Of a stretch of DNA of 64,000 nucleotides, positions 29,925 to 41,563 are shown piece by piece. A program made the position numbers and the translations under genes. Origin of the DNA: Boswellia sacra (Eukaryota; Streptophyta; Magnoliopsida; Sapindales; Burseraceae); assembly GCA_013180625.2 (NCBI GenBank), contig SNVD02004417.1:124001-188000 (forward strand). The letters run 5' to 3'. Under the pieces are notes generated by a model. The model did not search any database, had not been told where the DNA came from, and was given only the letters and a program-made list of their open reading frames with translations. Numbering within the stretch: the first letter of the stretch is position 1; each line of letters opens with the position of its first letter.

Positions 29925-30370
29925 TCAAGATATCTCGAATGCCAAAAGCACGTAACGAAGTCTTGGAGACTTACGAACTGGAGAAGAAGAGGAACTGCCA
30001 GTGCGCTTCCTAAGTCTATCAGCCTTTGTTTTATATCTTTGCCCTGTTATGGTTGGAGTTGGTTGCGCAGAAGCTGCAAGAGTAGTGTGTTCTTCAGCTG
30101 TGTCAGAAGAAGTGGCAGTGACTTCAACTACAATTCTTTGAATCTCCTTGTCACGTCTCTCTGTATTTGTTTCGGCCTTTCCATATGCAACTTCCTTTGT
30201 GAAGTGTACTTCTCAAACTTCTGCTTGATGTCGGCTGTGAGAAACTTATTGGTCTGCAGAAAAAATTTCCAGAACAGGAAGAGAGAAGTAAGATGCGAGA
30301 CAGGGAAGACACTGTTGTGGGAGTATGGAATGAACAGGAGAAGCCCAAAACCGGTTCGTAATATACTAGG
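29925..30370 (-). pseudogene. Third-ORF remnant of copia copy 2
   Basis: Two overlapping minus-strand frames look like one gene broken by a frameshift near 30200. The first (30370 to 30128, about 80 residues) is hydrophobic, then charged: ...SLFLFWKFFLQTNKFLTADI, then KQKFEKYTSQRKLHMERPKQ. The second (30218 to 29925) is Ser/Thr-rich and ends in a basic cluster (RYKTKADRLRKRTG, VRKSPRLR). It lies after pol and before the polypurine tract, where SIRE/Maximus elements carry an envelope-like ORF. I recognise no named domain; coding origin is inferred from composition and position. Confidence 0.45.
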
Positions 30371-31007
30371 CTAAATGTAAAAACAATTTTGTTTTTAACA
30401 AAAATTAATGTCAAATCTATTTCCAAAATCGTTTCATAACTGACATTTATGGACAGAGATTCAAATTTGATTCCAATTTGAATAAGGAATTCTAATAGAA
30501 TCAAGATTCCCGCCACTGATTTCGAATAAACACAAAGAGCATCGTATGTTATGAAAAACGTAACAGAACACAGTTAAAAATAACATAACAACAATATCTG
30601 AACATCATATGAATCATTCTAAGAAAGCATATTCAAGAGCTATTTTATTTTCTTTTAATTATTTCATCACTTAGTCCAATTGAGTGATCAACTTGAGCAT
30701 GCTTCTTATACACATAAAAGTTAGTCTCAATGTGAATTTGCTAAATAATACAATAGCTTTCACACATGTATAGAGGTAGCCATTTTCCATTTGAGTGGGT
30801 GACCTCACCATATTTCCTAGATACAATGAAGTTACTCTTAATGGATGGCTTTCACACATCATATACTGGTAGCACTCTCTGTATTTTTCATTTTTAAACC
30901 AGTATTTAATTAGTCACAAAATTTTTTTTATATCACAGCTCATACATGCTTAATTAGAAGAAAACTTATGATATTGCAGATACAATTAACATAACAGTAA
31001 GCAGTGT

Positions 31008-34000
31008 TCATTCATGTAACTGACAGATGCCTAAGGCTTTTCTTAGATTTTCAAATCTTGTTGTATCCAATGCCTTAGTGAACAAGTCAGCCAATTGTCT
31101 ATCAGTGACGATGTGTTCAATGTGTATCACCTTAGACTCTACTAGTTCCCTTATAAAAGGTATCTTATGTCAATGTGTTTTGTTCTAGAATGCTGAACAG
31201 GATTTTTGAAAATATTTATAGCACTAGTATTATCACAAAACACAGTTATAAGCTTTTGTTCAATACCATAATCGCTCAACATTTGCTTCATCCACAACAA
31301 TTGTGTACAACAACTCCCTGCTACTATGTATTCAGCTTCAGCTGTTGATAAAGAAATTGAATTCTATTTCTTGCTGTGCCAAGAAACCAAGTTAGTACCA
31401 AGATAAAAACAACCTCCTAAGGTACTTTTTCTGTCATCTGCATTTCCTGCCCAATCTGCATCACTGAACCCTGCAAGATAATCATTTGTATCTTTAGAAA
31501 ACCATATTCCATGATCATGTGTTCCATGAACATACCTGATGATTCTCTTTGCTGCTGCAAGATGTAATTCTTCGGGATTTGCTTGAAACCTTGCACAAAG
31601 TCTTACACTAAAGCTCAAATCTGGTCTGCTTGCTGTGAGGTAAAGTAGGCTGCCAATAATGCTTCTATATAAGCTTGCATCAACTTCTTTTCCTGCATTA
31701 TCTTTTGAAAGTTTTAGATTAGTACTGATAGGAGTTTTCAATGGTTTTGCATTCTCAAGCCCAAACTTCTTTACAAGATTTTTGGCATATTTTGATTTAG
31801 ATATGAATATCCCATCATTCATTTGCTTAACCTGCAATCCAAGAAAGAAATTTAATTCTCCTACCATGCTCATCTCAAACTCTTCTTGCATCAACTTAAC
31901 AAACTCATTAGTTTTGCTTTTGTTAGTTGATCCGAAGACAATGTCATCAACATATATTTGAGCAACAATAAAATAGTTAGATGCATGTTTGATAAACAAA
32001 GTCTTATCATTGCTGCCTCTTTTGTAACCTTTATTGATAAAAAAATTTGTCAACCTTTCATACCAAGCTCTAGGAGCTTGTTTCAGACCATACAAAGCTT
32101 TGTGCAATCTGTACACAAAATCAGGATGTATAGGATTTTCAAATCCCTTAGGCTGTTCAATAAAAACTTCTTTATTGAGATAGCCACTTAAAAATGTAGT
32201 TTTAACATCCATTTGATACAACTTAAAATCAAGCAAACAAGCAATTGCAAGTAGTAATCTGATTGACTCAAGTCTAGCTATTGGTGCAAAAGTTTCATCA
32301 AAGTCTATGCCTTCTACTTGTGTGTAACCTTGTGCAACTAGCCTAGCCTTATTTCTAACTACTTGTCCACTTTCATCAGTTTTATTTTTGAATATCTATT
32401 TAGTTCCAATGACATTTGTATTTTCTGGCCTAGGAACTAATTCCCATACTTCATTCCTTTTAAACTGATTAAGTTCATCTTGCATAGCTTGAATCCGCAC
32501 CTCTTCTTTTAAAGCTTCTTTTACATTTTTTGGCTCAACTAAAGACACATAACATGCAAACCTTACCTGATTTCTTACCTTGCTCCGAGTTTTCATCATG
32601 CCATCTGGTGTTCCAATGATAGAACTTGTTGGATGTGCCTTCTGAATCCATGTGGGTGGATCTTTCTTTTCATCTTCATTCTGAATTGAATTTTTGTTCA
32701 AATCTGAGTTGTCAGATGTTACTGTTATGTCAGGTGTAACAGCAACTGTTTCCTCCTTCATAACAACATCTTCCTTTTTATTGCTGTCTGAATCTGATTT
32801 TTTTGCACCTTCTGTGAAGCTGGTTATGCTTTCCTCTTGTGAGTACTTTGCATAATCATCAAGGTCATCAAATACTACATTTGCAGATTCCATGACTGCC
32901 TCAGTTCTCAGATTGTAAACTCGAAATGCTTTGCTGTTTTGAGCATATCCCACGAAGACTCCTTCATCACCCCTTGGATCTAATTTTCCTAACAGTTCTC
33001 TGTCGTTTAAGATGTAACACCTGCAACCAAAGACATGAAAATATTTCAAATTAGGTTTTCTTCCTGTCAAAATTTCATAAGGTGTCTAGTTAGTGCCCGG
33101 TCTAAGAAAAACTCTATTTGAAATATAACAAGCAGTGCTTATTGCTTCAGCCTATAGCCTCTTGGTCAACTTCTTGCTATTAAGCATCACTCTAGCCATC
33201 TCTTGAAGAGTTCTATTTTTCCTCTCCACAATGCCATTCTGTTCAGGGGTTTTAGGAGCTGAAAATTCATGATCAATTCCATGATATTTGCAAAAGTCAG
33301 CACAGCTAACATTTTCAAACTCCTTGCCATGATCACTTCTTATTCTCACAATCCTTCCAATGTTCCTATTTGGTTCATTTTCAAGCTTAACACAAAGATT
33401 CCTGAAAGCATCAAAAGTGTCAGATTTTTCTTTAATGAAATCAACCCAAGTATATATAGAAAAATCATCCACACAAACAAATATATATCTTTTACCTGTA
33501 ATGCTTTCAATTTGCATAAGACCCATAAGATCCATGTGAAGCAAATCAAGTATCTTCGAAGTGCTAAGATGTGGATTTGATTTGTGTGAACTTCTGATTT
33601 GTTTTCCCATTTGACATGGTCCACAAATTTTATCAATTTTGTCATCAAATTTAGGAACTCCTCTTACGGCATCTAACTTAGTTAATTTAACCAAGTCTTT
33701 GTAATTTAAGTGTCCTAATTTTTGATGCCACAATTCTAAATCCGAAATCCTAGCATGGAATGTAATTTCTACTAGATAACAATTGTCCAAAGATCTATTA
33801 CCTTCTAGAATGCATTCACCAAAATTATCTAAGACCATACATTTGTTTTGTGTGAAGTTAACAGTATACTTGTTATCACAAATTTGACTAATGCTTATAA
33901 GATTTGCTGTCAAGTCTTCCACTAGAAGGACATTTTTAAAATTGGGTAGGCCTTTGACATTCAAAGTGCCTTTACCAATGATCTTACTTGTTGCTCCATC

Positions 34001-35902
34001 TCCAAAGGTGACATTTCCATCCCTGCATGCCTTAAAATATGTTAGAAACAATTTATTTCCAGTCATGTGCCTGGAACAACCGCTGTCAAAATACCACAAA
34101 TCATTAGATGCATGATTAAGTGTAGTAAAGGCAACATGGCATACTGTTTTGTCTTTCTTAACCCACTGCTGTTGTGATTTTGGTAACAGTTTAAATTGTT
34201 TTGACCTTTTATGCAAAAGATTCAACAATTTAAAGCATCTAGGCCTAATATGTCCCTTTTTACCACAAAAATAACAAGTAGGAATGAATTTCCTTACCTT
34301 TTCAAGGCTGGATTTGAAAGAACTCAAAGGAGAGACAAATATTTCACTGCTATTGGAATTAGGACTTGATTTTAAAGAGTTAAGTTCAAAATTCTTACCT
34401 GATGTTGAAGCTTTCACAAAAACTGTTTTTGATGAAGATGTAACATTTCCTTCTGTGTATCCCAATCCATGTTTGTTAGAGTTATCTCTTCCAAAACTCA
34501 AGATCTGATCAAGTTTGGCTGCTCCAATTTTGAGTTGATCAACACACCTCTTACTTTCAACTAGTTATGTTGTGATTTTCTCAATATGTGCTGTTTTGTC
34601 TGTCAAAACAGTTTTCAGTTCTGTGATCTGATTTTCAGCAAAGGATTTTTCACATTCCAGCTCCTCAATCTTCTTCTTTAAGGCTTTAATTTCTTCCTTC
34701 TGATTCAGCCATTCACCATAGAGTGCGTTGTATGTCTCTTGCAATTCTTCATAGTATTCTGGTCCATCTTCTTCATCAAAATGATCAACACTTGGTCTGC
34801 AATTTTCTGTTATATTAGACATAACAGCCTTTCCTTTGTCAGCTGCAGATGCAGTAAATGCAACAAAGTTGCTCATGCAGTCTTGATCTTCTGACTCGGA
34901 TTCTGATTCATCACTCTAGGTAGTTGTCAACCCTTTATTCTTCTTCTTGAGATTTGCACATTCAGATTGAATATGCCCATAACCAGAACATTTAAAACAC
35001 TGAATTTGCCCTTTCTTTTCAGGTTGTTTTGGCTTCCTCTTGTCATTCTCCTTGCTAAACTTTCTGAATTTTTCTTCACTTTAGTTTGATGGCTTTCCTT
35101 GATTCTTTTTCCTGAAATTTCTTTTTATAAACTTGACATAATTTCTTGTTAGAAAAGCAATATGTTTAGAATCAGTTTCATCAAGCTCATCACTACTTTC
35201 ATCATCAGATTTTTCAGTTTTCACATTGAATGCAATGCTTTTACCTTTTTGCTTCCTAGTACTTTAATTAATTTCAAAGTTTTGGAGGATGCCAATCAGT
35301 TCATCAACCCTCATCTCATCAGTGTTTTTAACTTCCTCAATGGCTGAAATTTTAGGTTGAAATTTATCTGGAACAGACCTAATTATCTTGCTAACAATTT
35401 CTGCATCAGTGAAAGTTTTGCCAAGCATGTATGCTGAATTTGTAATGTGACATATCTTAGAGTAAAATTCAGAAATTGACTCATCCTCATGCATTATCAG
35501 ATTTTCAAATTGAGAATTAAGTCTCATCAATTTAGATCTTTTAACAGATGTGGTACCTTCATGTTTTACCTTAAGTATGTCCCATGCTTCCTTGGCCGCT
35601 TTGCACCTTGAAATCTGTCCAAAGTTGTTTAAGTCCACTGTAGCAAAAATTGCATTAAGAGCCTTTGAATTCCAACTGGAACGTCGGTATTCTTCATCAA
35701 TCCATTCATCTTCAGGTTTCGGTTCGGAATCATCAGAAGCATTCAACTTTGTTGGCGGTGTCCACCCTTTAAGCACACTAGTCAATGCCCTGTCATCAAG
35801 AGATTTGATATACATCATCATTCTTACCTTCAAATATGAATAATTACCATCATCAAGAATGAGTGGTTGTGTTCCGGATCCTCCAGTGCGAATAAACTCC
35901 AT
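31008..35902 (-). pseudogene. gag-pol polyprotein of copia copy 2, lightly damaged
   Basis: One frame of about 1630 codons. Gag (35902-34920) holds a DUF4219/UBN2-type domain and zinc knuckle CFKCSGYGHIQSEC (about 34960-35003). A coiled-coil-rich linker follows (KEEIKALKKKIEELECEKSF), then a second knuckle CYFCGKKGHIRPRC (34235-34276). Next come protease WYFDSGCSRHMTGN, the pre-integrase zinc region (ELWHQKLGHLN...CGPCQMGKQ), the integrase core (LLHMDL, VCVDDFS, HGKEFEN, EQNGIVERKNRT), RT (YQMDVKTTFL, YGLKQAPRAWYERL, YVDDIVFGS) and RNase H (DADWAGNADDRKST, LSTAEAEYI). Eight in-frame stops (35264, 35081, 34916, 34565, 33152, 33086, 32396, 31364) and one frameshift near 31165 disable it. At least three stops look like single C-to-T or G-to-A changes (Trp or Gln codons to TAG). 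It encodes replication and integration functions in intact relatives; here it is a pseudogene. Confidence 0.95.
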
Positions 35903-35948
35903 CCTTCCAGATCAATGTGATCGTTTTCTTCACTTGTCTATCAATGAA

Positions 35949-35965
35949 CCTGCTCTGATACCAAT
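35949..35965 (-). other. Primer-binding site, copia copy 2
   Basis: Minus strand ATTGGTATCAGAGCAGG directly after the 5' LTR. The core TGGTATCAGAGC (35952-35963) is the perfect complement of the plant initiator Met-tRNA 3' end. Confidence 0.95.
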
Positions 35966-36872
35966 TGAAAGTTCTGGAGGTATGCAGTTATAAATAACAA
36001 CACAGTAATCTGTTATGTAAATAAACACAGGAGGATTTTTACGTGGTTCGGTTATAAAAACCTACGTCCACAGACAGCTATAGAGCTGCAATTCACTATG
36101 TTCTTGTTTGTACAATCTTTAGGATCTTTTACAGTGCTGACTCACTCTCACGCACAGACCTAATCTTTGACAAACAAAATCTTCGCAAAGATCCTAAACA
36201 CTAGTGACACTGCCCACTTTCTATCATAGATAACTTAACAGAACACTGTTAAGTTATACATAACACCCGAAGTCTGACAAAAAATTACATAAACACTCAA
36301 CCCTCAAGTTATCCCAAGTGTCTACTAACTCACTCAGACTTAATCAACAACTCATGTACGATTTCTATCACTCATACATGAATCAAAAGACTCAAAGAAT
36401 CAAATCAAAGAAGACATTCCTTTTGCGTTGAAGCTCTCTTCTATGAATTCATGGAATGTCGAACTCAAGACTCTCTCATAACTAAATCAGCCAACACGTC
36501 AATCTCTCAATCACGTTCTCAGCCGCCTGAATAGCTTTGTATATATATAGTGAGAGGTCTGACCGAAATCTCCTAGAAATCCTGTAAAAATTCTAATCAA
36601 AATCATATTAGGATTAGGAGAAATAAAATAGGAAGTGTTATAAACAAACTCCAAAAGGAATTAGGACAAATAAATATTCTCCTATTCTAATTAGGATACA
36701 AGATATCATATCATAATCTAAAGAGATATTTATTCCAAATCAAATACTTCCTAAAATATAATTCTAGAAACATTAAAATAGGAATAAAAATAATATTCTT
36801 GTTTTATTACAAGTTGATCAAAACTCATCATGTGCATGGTACATGCATATGTAGTAGACTTTGACACCAACA
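35966..36872 (-). repeat. 5' LTR of copia copy 2
   Basis: 907-bp LTR. On the minus strand it begins TGTTGGTGTCAAAG and ends CCAGAACTTTCA. Confidence 0.94.
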
Positions 36873-36877
36873 GTACA

Positions 36878-37499
36878 TAATCAAAAAAATAAAAAAATAT
36901 GACAACACATTTGGTTATGAATTTTATGTTTTTGTTTCGAAGTGATAACGTTGAATACTTTTTTGGTTAAACATTTTCATTGATTCTTTTTCTAATCAAT
37001 TTTCTGTGTTACATTACATTAATATTTACGGAACAAGATTACTAACACACATTATGCAATTTCTAATTTACTCATACATAATAAAATTGCCACCTTACAT
37101 TGGTTATCGCATATTATTTCCATTTAATTGGAAGAATTATTGTCATTACAATTAAAAAAAATTACTTTTAATGTTACACCAAAGTAGAAGCCTCTCCTTG
37201 GCTGATGAACACATCGTAAATTATAATTATTACGCTAAATTTTCACATTTGATATTTCCTTATATTAACCTATAAGAAACCTTGAGGATGATTTATTCCA
37301 AATGAACATCTAAAAAATAAAAAACTTTCCACTAATTTCGAAGTTCTAGCCAAAGATACATTCATATTGTATACCACATCTACAAAGACAGATTAGGACA
37401 TCCATAGCCATTAATTACTTGAAGCATACATATAATATACATGATAAATAATTTTTGCCATACAATATATGCCACTATTTTAATTTAATACATAGAATA
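36878..37499. other. AT-rich intergenic DNA
   Basis: Spacer between the right TSD of copia copy 2 and the left LTR of the outer nested element. No gene or bounded repeat seen. Confidence 0.5.
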
Positions 37500-37949
37500 T
37501 GATGAGGAACGAGGTTCTTGAAAACAAAAGAATGAGAGGGAGATGTACATAGTGGAAAGGAGAGAATATAATAGAAGAAATAGAGGGAGAAGTAGGGTGA
37601 AATTGAGGAAAAAAAATCTTTTTTACTAAAAGATCAATAATCCATATTCAACAACCTAAGAAATAAAATAACTAACAACACTTATTTATAATGCTAACAA
37701 AATAACTTGACTAGGAAAGAGAATCATTAGGAATTAGAATCTAATCGCAACTTAAACAAGAAAATACCAAATTAAATCCTAAATAAAATAGTAACTATTA
37801 ATTAGAAAAATAACTTAAATTAGGATTACACCCAATTTAGGAAGTCAAAATCCCTAATAATAGTCAAAATCCCTAACTTATTAAAATCCATAATATCAAA
37901 ATTGAATCCCAATCTTATTCCTAATTGTAATATAATGGGTCCTACATCA
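37500..37949 (-). repeat. 3' LTR of outer nested element
   Basis: 450-bp repeat of 60347-60765, with indels. On the minus strand it follows the tract AAGTGAGGGCGAAT. Confidence 0.87.
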
Positions 37950-37963
37950 ATTCGCCCTCACTT
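37950..37963 (-). other. Polypurine tract, outer nested element
   Basis: Minus strand AAGTGAGGGCGAAT abuts the TGATGTAGG start of the 3' LTR. Confidence 0.75.
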
Positions 37964-38044
37964 AAAAGAACTCGACTCTTGGCGAGTTGTCAAGGAAGAA
38001 CTTGCCAATACACAAGGAAATGTCACATCTTGCTTTGTACAAGC

Positions 38045-38049
38045 ATAGT
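38045..38049. repeat. TSD ATAGT of Tat-like element 1 (left)
   Basis: ATAGT precedes LTR A and recurs at 59287-59291 after LTR D. It defines the 21.2-kb span as one original insertion into the outer element. Confidence 0.85.
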
Positions 38050-40047
38050 TGTAGACACTAGATTTTTAGGCTCGATGATGAAACAAAGATGAATGTTGAG
38101 CAATGAAAATGATCAAAGTGACCTTGGAAGCAAATAGAAGAGAGTCGAGAAGAAATCGACCAAAAGTTTTGAAAACTGACACATGACTTTGAAAAATCAC
38201 AGAAATTAATCTAGAAGAAATTTGATGATGAGTCATATACTGTTGTGAAGCCACAAATGTTTAGCTTTCACAAAATTTTATTGATAGCAAATCGAAGTTG
38301 AACTCAAAGAGTTACTTGCGATCAAACAGATGAAGATCAGAGGGGACTACATAGTTGGCCGCTTGTCCTACCACCACCCGAGGGTCCTCCTATAGTTGGC
38401 CGACTGTCCTACCACCGGTCGACGGTCCTCCTATAGTCGGCTGGCTATTCCCCCTTTGTTTTTGGAAAATTTCATTATAAACTTTCCTATTTTGATTTTT
38501 GATTCCTTTTTCAACTTCCAGCTTCGACTATATAAACCCCCCTCCTCCTCACTTGCATTCCCATCTAGAAATCCTCTCTCTCTCTCCCCCTCTAAGACAC
38601 ACTTGAGAATTCAAGGAGTTTTTTCTAGTTTGAATATCTTTTGAGATGTTTTTGTTGCTCTAAACCCAAAAAAGGTATATCTTGAGAGCAGTTCCCTCTC
38701 CTCCCTTCTCTTTTCTTATTTAATTTTCTTGCTTTACAATAAGCATGTTTAGGTTTTATTTTGCTTAGAATGAGCATGATAGATCTATTTTGATGCTTAG
38801 AAGCATGTTTAGGGTTTTTATGAATTGTTTAACCCTTTATTTATCTTGCAAGGTGAAAATGCTTATCAAGTAAGTCATCTTTCCCTCCTGTATCTAGAAA
38901 CATGATTAGGGAGGTTTTTTTTTTTTTTTTTAACAACTACTTAGAATCATGTTTAGAATCATGTTTAGAATCATGCTTAAGAGCACATGATTATAATCAT
39001 GCTAGAAATTAAACTTATGATAGCTTTGAATAATGCGAGTAGAATACGTAGGAATTGCTATATTTGCCTTGATTGCTTGAATTGGGTTAGAATAGCCATG
39101 TCATATCATGATTGATTAAATTAGGCTAGAATTACTATGCTTACACTAGAATGCGATGATAGAATTATCAAATCTAGGCTAGAATTGCCATATTTCACTA
39201 TGAATGTTATAAATAGGCTAGAATTGCCATGATTAGGTAGAATTTCCATGATAGAATTATCAAATTAGGCATACCATGTTTAGAAATATGATTGAATAAT
39301 TATATGATGCCATGAAATGGTGGTGGACTCACATTGATGGTGAAGGACCATCATTTAGAGTGAATGATTAGATAAATATGTATGAATATATGCTTGAAGA
39401 GACTTGATAAGCATTGAATAGAGTCAAACATGGTGGTGAGGAATCACTATTTATCGAGTCTTGCATTAATTGATTATATTGAATACGTGATTGGCATGAG
39501 TATGGTATGAATGGAATGTTTTATATCAAAGAGATATTTGAAGTGTTAGAAGTAGAATTTACTTTATTATTGAATAACAAATTGATATAGTCCTCATTCC
39601 TTATCCCCTATGTTTGCAAGGAAATTGTAAATCTATTCTCCTCATCTCTTTCTTTGTATGAATATACAACTATTTTAATTGGAATCATCTTACATTCTAA
39701 AAGAAGATAAAATAAACATTGTGTGCATAAAACAAATAACCAAAGTGGACTGTATGACAAAGTTTAGCTATTTTTATTTGGTATACCCTAGTGGAGTCTG
39801 GATTTACATCCGGGCAGGCCGAAGGCTCGTACTTGACTTCTCGAACCCATCTCTAATGGGATGAGAGTAGTTTAGGTCCTGAAGTGAGGGATCCGATTGC
39901 TATCATTCATTTTCCCAATAGAAAATTAGGTGGTGACTCCCTTCTCCATACGTGCCCTGGCTCTTTTATGTTCTTTGAGTCTCAAAAGAGGCTTTGACAC
40001 AATGTCTTGATTGCAAATGCTCTAGCGCGATAAAAGCCCCATTTATA
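38050..40047 (+). repeat. LTR A (5' LTR of element 1)
   Basis: 2.0-kb LTR starting TGTAGACACTAG. A TATA box TATATAAA lies at 38529-38536 in a pyrimidine-rich leader. A GC-rich patch (about 38360-38440) repeats GGCCG/CCGAC motifs with partial inverted symmetry. It shares variants with LTR D (for example CAAAGTGACCTTGG) rather than with B and C. Confidence 0.9.
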
Positions 40048-40048
40048 A

Positions 40049-40068
40049 TGGCGACTCCACTAAAGATG
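40049..40068 (+). other. Primer-binding site of element 1
   Basis: TGGCGACTCCACTAAAGATG one base after LTR A. The element 2 equivalent reads TGGCAACTCCATTGGGGA, so the ancestral site was close to TGGCGACTCCACTGGGGA. Confidence 0.75.
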
Positions 40069-40866
40069 TGAGAAGTTGATTCTGATTAAGATACCAAATT
40101 CAAATAGCTTACTTTGTGGTTCTGAGTCCTTGCGTCACTACACATTGCACACAATAAGCACGAATTGCCCAAGTTAGCCATGTGGCATTGGCATGAGAAG
40201 TCATTGGTTCCATTCAACCCTTAGATGACTCATGTTGGTGTCACCACCTTCAAGCACATACCATTAAATTGGTATAAAAAAGACGGGCTTAAGGGGGCAT
40301 ATCTCGCTTGAAGAAGCTCAGACCATTGGACTTTTGTGACTAAGCCCATGTAGATGAACTACAAAAATTTTTATAGGATGAATATCTAAAACCCATATTG
40401 AAATGCATGTCCATGGATGTAAATTCCACATGATTTCAATAGCATTGACTTAACCTTATGGAACCATGAATGAATGCCACATGTCCAATTACCTATAAGA
40501 ACAAAATGGGGGCATGTGCCATGAGTTAAGGTTATCATGACGTCTCGAGCCATGTTAGATAATCATAAAATATCCAACATCAACTTGAATGATAGAATTA
40601 GAAGAGAGAATCTTGCATTCCCATATCCCATGATGATACTTGGGAATGAGGCCAAAAATCCTAAGAAAGAGGCTTGACCTCACGTATGTAGAAGGAATAA
40701 TGTTGGAAGGCTGAAAGTCTATTTATGCCCTCATATGAGCATGCATTGCATCATGCACAAATGCATTTGCTGCATGGCATTAACACCTCTGTTTTGCAGC
40801 CATCATAGCTTGAGTTAGACGCGGTCGCTTGACAAGACTTGAGACTATTAAATCGGTTGTTGAAAT

Positions 40867-41396
40867 GGCTACACCAAACAATAATGTTGAGATGACTCAA
40901 ATGTAGGCTGACATCACCGTACTCCAACAATAGAAAGCCCAACTTGTAGAAGCTATCCAAAATGGGCCTAACTATGCCTCTAGGTGGACGTGGTTGTGAT
41001 AAGGGTGAGAATAGCCAAGGCAAAGATAGGGGGGAAAGCCCAACTATCCAATATGAATTGGTCAAGCAATTAACTAAGGACATAGAGAAGGTCTAATCTC
41101 TCTTGAAGAAGAAAAGGCTGAAAAGGGCCAAAGACCTAGATGATATCTTGGTTATTGGGGATAGTGACTTGCCACCTAAGTTTCACATGCCAGACTTGCC
41201 CAAGTTCAATGGAGAGGGCAATCCAAAGACGTATTTGAGATAGTATGCTACTATCATGGCCACCACTCCTTTCACAAAGGAGTACATTTTGAAGTACTTC
41301 ATGTTATCCTTAGAAGATGATGCGGTAGTATGGTACCATAACTTATCCAAGAGGGTCCGACATGATTGGAATGATATAGTCACAATACGCAACTGA
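40867..41396 (+). pseudogene. gag remnant of Tat-like element 1
   Basis: Recognisable gag sequence with several stops and frame changes: a coiled-coil-type N-terminus, then FHMPDLPKFNGEGNPKTYLR, EYILKYFMLSLEDDAVVWYH and KRVRHDW. This is the retrotrans_gag core seen in Tat/Ogre elements. It ends abruptly near 41396 at the deletion that removed its C-terminal half; the fuller version is at 48428-49575. Non-functional. Confidence 0.8.
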
Positions 41397-41563
41397 GGGT
41401 AACCATTAATCGTATCAAAGAAGGTAACCTTGCCACCAACAATGAAGAAGCAAGATATATGGAAGCAGTTAATCATTTTGTCCAGCATGGATGTCTATAG
41501 AAAAGGAGGTATAATGCGCTTAAAGCTAGATGAAGGAATTCCCCAGGACAGGACTAAACTCTT

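Larger units (their letters stand above)
28697..36872 (-). mobile_element. Ty1/copia LTR retrotransposon, SIRE/Maximus-like (copy 2)
   Basis: An 8176-bp element with a perfect 5-bp TSD GTACA. Read on the minus strand: 5' LTR 35966-36872, primer-binding site, a gag-pol frame from ATG 35902 to the stop at 31008, then about 1.4 kb with a third-ORF remnant, polypurine tract, and 3' LTR 28697-29605. The LTRs differ at roughly forty positions over 907-909 bp by eye, so it is moderately young and clearly younger than copy 1. The single gag-pol frame, two zinc knuckles, the DSGCSRHMTG protease, the AAAAAAGGGGGAGAT tract and the 3' extra sequence point to the SIRE/Maximus lineage. Confidence 0.95.

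Noticed and set aside
28800..36700. Inverted pairing of copia copy 1 and copy 2 as one composite element
   Set aside because: They have different LTR sequences, separate TSDs and different ages. They are related elements inserted independently.
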